Notes under the pieces: generated by a model
Database searches by the model: none
What the model saw: only the letters and a program-made list of their open reading frames with translations
Told to the model about the DNA's origin: nothing
Shown: positions 61,159 to 64,000 of the stretch, piece by piece
Layout: each line of letters starts with the position of its first letter
How positions within the stretch are numbered: position 1 is the first letter of the stretch
Made by a program: the position numbers and the translations under genes
Assembly (NCBI GenBank): GCA_016872775.1
Contig: VGZA01000005.1
Span: 1 to 64,000 of the forward strand
Source: Planctomycetota bacterium
GTDB lineage: Bacteria > Planctomycetota > Planctomycetia > Pirellulales > Pirellulaceae
DNA: 64,000 bases
Reading direction: 5' to 3'

Positions 61159-62106
61159 TCAGTGCCGATTACGAGCGGTAGGGTAGGTCCGGGCCGGCTC
61201 GTCGTAGGCTCGAACGATCTCTTGAACCAGCCGATGGCGAACAATATCGGCTTTCGTGAGCTGCACGATCCCGACACCCTCGATCCCGCGCAGTCGTGAG
61301 AGCGCGTCGGTCAACCCGCTGCGAGCGTGCTGAGGCAGATCGACCTGAGTCGTATCGCCCGAGACCACAATCTTGGAACCCGAACCCATCCGGGTGAGAA
61401 ACATCTTCATCTGCGCGACCGTCGTGTTCTGACCCTCGTCCAGAATGATGAACGCCTCGTTCAACGTTCGGCCTCGCATGTACGCCAACGGAACGACCTC
61501 AATAATGTCCTGCTCCATGAATCGCTTGATCTGGTCGAATTCCATCATCTCGTGTAGGGCGTCCAGCAGCGGCCGGAGGTACGGATTGATTTTCGCGCGC
61601 AGATCGCCCGGCAGGTAGCCCAGGCTCTCGCCTGCCTCGACCGCCGGCCGTACAAGACAGATTTTTCGAGTCAGCCGGTTCTTGAGGGCTTCCACGGCCA
61701 GCGCCACTGCGAGGTACGTCTTTCCGGTTCCCGCCGGGCCGATGGCAAACACAAGATCGTTCTTGCGCATCGCCTGCACGTATTGCACCTGACCAGGGGT
61801 CCGTGGTTTGACCCGCTTCACGGCATGACTGATGTCGATTGCCGGCGCCTCTTGGCCGAGGTTCAAAATCTGCGAAACGTCCTCGACTGCCGGGCTGCCG
61901 CCGCGTTCGGCAATCGCTTTCAGTTGCTCGAGGACTTCGGTCGCGCGCGCCACCGAATGGTCGTCCCCAGTAACGTGGATCACGCTGTCACGATGCGTGA
62001 TCGTCACTCCCAGGCTGTCGCGAATCAAGCGCACGTTCTGGTCTCGAGCACCAAACAGCGGCAGCACCAGCTTCGGATCGACCAACGAAATTGTCGCTTC
62101 GGTCAT
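61159..62106 (-). CDS. PhoH-like ATPase
   Basis: A 315-residue PhoH/YbeZ-family protein. The N-terminal KH-like part has GVTITHRDSVIHVTGDD and the ATPase has Walker A GPAGTGKT at 123-130, then NEAFIILDEGQNTT as Walker B. It is an RNA-linked ATPase that acts with YbeY in ribosome maturation in other bacteria. It is the first gene of the PhoH-PgpH-YbeY-RecO operon. Confidence 0.9.
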   Translation of the reverse strand: MTEATISLVDPKLVLPLFGARDQNVRLIRDSLGVTITHRDSVIHVTGDDHSVARATEVLEQLKAIAERGGSPAVEDVSQILNLGQEAPAIDISHAVKRVKPRTPGQVQYVQAMRKNDLVFAIGPAGTGKTYLAVALAVEALKNRLTRKICLVRPAVEAGESLGYLPGDLRAKINPYLRPLLDALHEMMEFDQIKRFMEQDIIEVVPLAYMRGRTLNEAFIILDEGQNTTVAQMKMFLTRMGSGSKIVVSGDTTQVDLPQHARSGLTDALSRLRGIEGVGIVQLTKADIVRHRLVQEIVRAYDEPARTYPTARNRH

Positions 62107-62296
62107 TCAAAAAGGTCGCCTTTGCCGGCCACCCCACGCGCTTCAGAACTGTCAAACGCAATAAGCAACTATAGCTAATCCCTCCGGCGAGAGGAAAGCC
62201 TTTGGCGAATCAACAGCCAACAACTCGCGTATTTGCAGGCATTTACGGCAATCGCCTTTCTGTCCGGATTCGCCGGTCACAGCGATTTTGTCAGCC

Positions 62297-62354
62297 GTAG
62301 CACGGACATCTTGTCCGTCAGAACATTCTTGGACGGACAAGATGTCCGTCCTAC
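62297..62354. repeat. double-hairpin inverted repeat, copy 2
   Basis: Arms 62297-62319 and 62332-62354 are reverse complements with one mismatch and a 12-base spacer. The units match those at 36752-36809 in sequence and spacing. It lies four bases before the end of the rhomboid gene (62359) and 190 bases upstream of the phoH start. Confidence 0.85.
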
Positions 62355-62358
62355 AGGC

Positions 62359-63246
62359 TCAGTCCCGCCCGCTCCGCCGCCGCAGCTTCTCGCGGGTCCG
62401 TCGACTGTACTCTTCAAGCACCCGCCGTTCCCGATCGGTCAAACTGGAATCGCCGCTGGCGTTCAGTTTCGCCAGGACGCGGTCGCCCTCGATTTCCAGA
62501 TCGGAATCGTCGTCGTCCAAGGCCGGGGCGTGGACCTTAAGCCGCGAACGTGATGTCCGCCACTTCCGTCGCAGGTTCGCCAGCCATGAACCGCCCGGCA
62601 TCCGCCTCGTCAGTCGAATTCCCAGCCAAAAATAGACCGCACTGAACGCCAGCCCACAGAGATGGATATCAAACGCCGTTTGACGCGCGCCGAACCCTAA
62701 CAAGTTCATCGCGACCACAACGATCCCGAGGACCCATGCAGGCATCGGCACAATAAAGATCAACGTCCGCTGCGGATGGTTCAGGATGAACAGCAACAAC
62801 GTCGCCGCACAGGCTCCGGACGCTCCAAGAGCATCTCTTCCCGTAAAACCATATCGAATCAGGACGACCTGCTCCAAGGCAAACCACAATCCACCGACCA
62901 ACAGCGAGACCAGATAAAACGCCAGGAACTCACGCTTGCCGTAACGATCTTCCAACTCTCGCCCAAAGATCCAGAGTGTAAACATGTTCAGGGCGAGGTG
63001 CAGCAGATCGGCATGCGCAAACCCGTAGCTGACCAGTTGCCAAATCTGAACGGGGTTGGTGATCGACTGGCTGGAAACGCGCATGCCGTGCTGGAACCAA
63101 TTAGGCCGGCCAGTGTCTTCGAGCACCAGGCCCGCCAGAAAAAAGAGTCCATTCAGCACGATCAGACCAGTGACCACACTTCGATTCGAGGAAACGAACG
63201 ATTCCCCTTCGTCGCCTCGGTAGTAATCTCGATCGTGAATTCCCAT
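62359..63246 (-). CDS. rhomboid intramembrane serine protease
   Basis: A 295-residue rhomboid protein with six helices expected. The residues HLALNM (His83, Asn87) form the oxyanion-type pair, GASGA holds the serine (Ser143) and DIHLCGLAFS the histidine (His195). The C-terminal tail has a DUF6576-like helix (SLTDRERRVLEEYSRRTREKL). It is a membrane protease of unknown substrate. The stop lies within a few bases of a double-hairpin repeat. Confidence 0.9.
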   Translation of the reverse strand: MGIHDRDYYRGDEGESFVSSNRSVVTGLIVLNGLFFLAGLVLEDTGRPNWFQHGMRVSSQSITNPVQIWQLVSYGFAHADLLHLALNMFTLWIFGRELEDRYGKREFLAFYLVSLLVGGLWFALEQVVLIRYGFTGRDALGASGACAATLLLFILNHPQRTLIFIVPMPAWVLGIVVVAMNLLGFGARQTAFDIHLCGLAFSAVYFWLGIRLTRRMPGGSWLANLRRKWRTSRSRLKVHAPALDDDDSDLEIEGDRVLAKLNASGDSSLTDRERRVLEEYSRRTREKLRRRSGRD

Positions 63247-63425
63247 CGCGGAGCGCCCTTATCGCAGCAGCAACTCTACGTTGCCTGCGCAAATCGAGCA
63301 AGCGTCATTCCGCCATCGACCCCTTCAGGAATAGGAAACGCTCGCCGGCGGGGCCGTGCGAAATGCGTCGTCAAGAAAGGGGCCGTCCTGCGACGCCGCG
63401 GTTCCAAACAGGCTACTCAGACAAG

Positions 63426-64000
63426 CTATTTGGCGGCGCGTTCGTTGGCCGCCTGCTGTGTATTCCTGATGATCTCGTCCGCCATCTGGGACTGCAGCAG
63501 CGCGATATCGTCGAACAGTTTCTGGTTCGATTCCTCGAAACCGGCAATGCGGTTGCGAACCGTTTCCAATTCGGTCCGAATTCGCTCCTCATATTCGGTT
63601 ATCGCGGCCAGATCGGCCTTGTGTCCCACGAGATCCTGCTGCAAGCGCATTAACTCTCGGGTACGGTAGTCGACTTGGGCCTGAAGTTTTTTCTGGATTT
63701 GATCGGTGTCGGATATCAAACGGGAGAGGAATTCAATCCGGATATCCATGTCGACAAGGCGACTGAAAATCTCATGGTAATGGAACTTGAAATCCTGCAA
63801 CGGACGGCGATAAACCGTTTCGAGCTTTTCACAAATGTCCTCGTTCGTCAGTTGATCGGCCGCTTGTAACGGAAGCAGTGCCAGGTCTCCGGCAACGAAC
63901 TTCGCTTTTTCCGAACGGCGCAGGTCGGACTGGACCGCCAGACCACTCAAATCAAAATACTCGGAATCGAGCCGCTGTTCCTTATTGGGGCTGTCGACCT
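63426..64000 (-). CDS. coiled-coil protein, 5' end beyond the window
   Basis: Translation from the window edge reads NKEQRLDSEYFDLSGLAVQS and continues for about 190 residues to a stop at 63426, so the N-terminus is outside. The sequence is helical with heptad-like LQAQVDYRTRELMRLQQDLV and ESNQKLFDDIALLQSQMADE. I recognise no family. It lies 179 bases upstream of the rhomboid gene on the same strand; that gap shows no clear feature. Confidence 0.7.
   Translation of the reverse strand, partial: VDSPNKEQRLDSEYFDLSGLAVQSDLRRSEKAKFVAGDLALLPLQAADQLTNEDICEKLETVYRRPLQDFKFHYHEIFSRLVDMDIRIEFLSRLISDTDQIQKKLQAQVDYRTRELMRLQQDLVGHKADLAAITEYEERIRTELETVRNRIAGFEESNQKLFDDIALLQSQMADEIIRNTQQAANERAAK

Overview
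The window is high-GC, densely coding bacterial DNA that looks like a chromosomal segment of a Planctomycetota member. The evidence is the protein set: two-gene and three-gene DUF1501/PSCyt/DUF1549-DUF1553 modules, a DUF1501-DUF1800 pair, a giant PVC-type propeller/HEAT/cytochrome c protein, many Tat or Sec exported proteins of lineage-specific families, and methanofuran-type C1 genes (MfnB, a Fae homologue). LptE and Lol-type genes point to a diderm envelope. I see no rRNA, tRNA, CRISPR array or prophage.

Layout. 186-6983: exported DUF1501 / DUF1549-DUF1553 / cytochrome-WD40 operon. 7035-14021 (minus): a seven-gene operon, read in the order SpeD, DUF4178, a tiny Gly/Ser-rich exported peptide, DUF350, a membrane-embedded spermidine-synthase-like enzyme, an exported FAD oxidoreductase and a His-containing polytopic membrane protein. 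This is the most interesting block. 14184-19836: membrane protein, MOSC protein, second DUF1501, a two-domain esterase and an unknown protein. 20022-23679: GluQ, a repeat-rich gap, a glycosyltransferase and a lipoprotein. 23749-30411: small PHA-like protein, MfnB, RNase D, Fae-like protein, iron alcohol dehydrogenase and a TPR membrane protein. 30493-33206: RluA-type pseudouridine synthase, exported isoaspartyl peptidase/asparaginase and HAD phosphatase. 33252-34275: a decayed group II intron.

34379-40319: CE15-type esterase, PIG-L deacetylase and the giant PVC cytochrome protein. 40566-44970: DUF1501, DUF1800 and an exported unknown in one minus-strand operon. 45256-50051: YhaO/YhaN-like nuclease-ATPase pair. 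50174-57404: aminotransferase, LolD-like ATPase, LolC/E-like permease, LysRS, LptE and a BamD-like TPR lipoprotein, i.e. an envelope biogenesis neighbourhood. 57457-62106: PhoH, PgpH-type HD phosphodiesterase, YbeY and RecO in one tight operon. 62359 to the end: rhomboid protease and a coiled-coil protein cut by the window edge.

Several intergenic spaces carry palindromic elements. One double-hairpin family occurs twice, at 36752-36809 and 62297-62354. A second family of hairpins sits at 21076-21203 and on both sides of the group II intron. A third element, 50069-50181, has perfect 11-bp inverted ends. Start codons were moved inward from the longest open frame wherever a ribosome binding site, signal peptide or overlap with the previous gene supported it.
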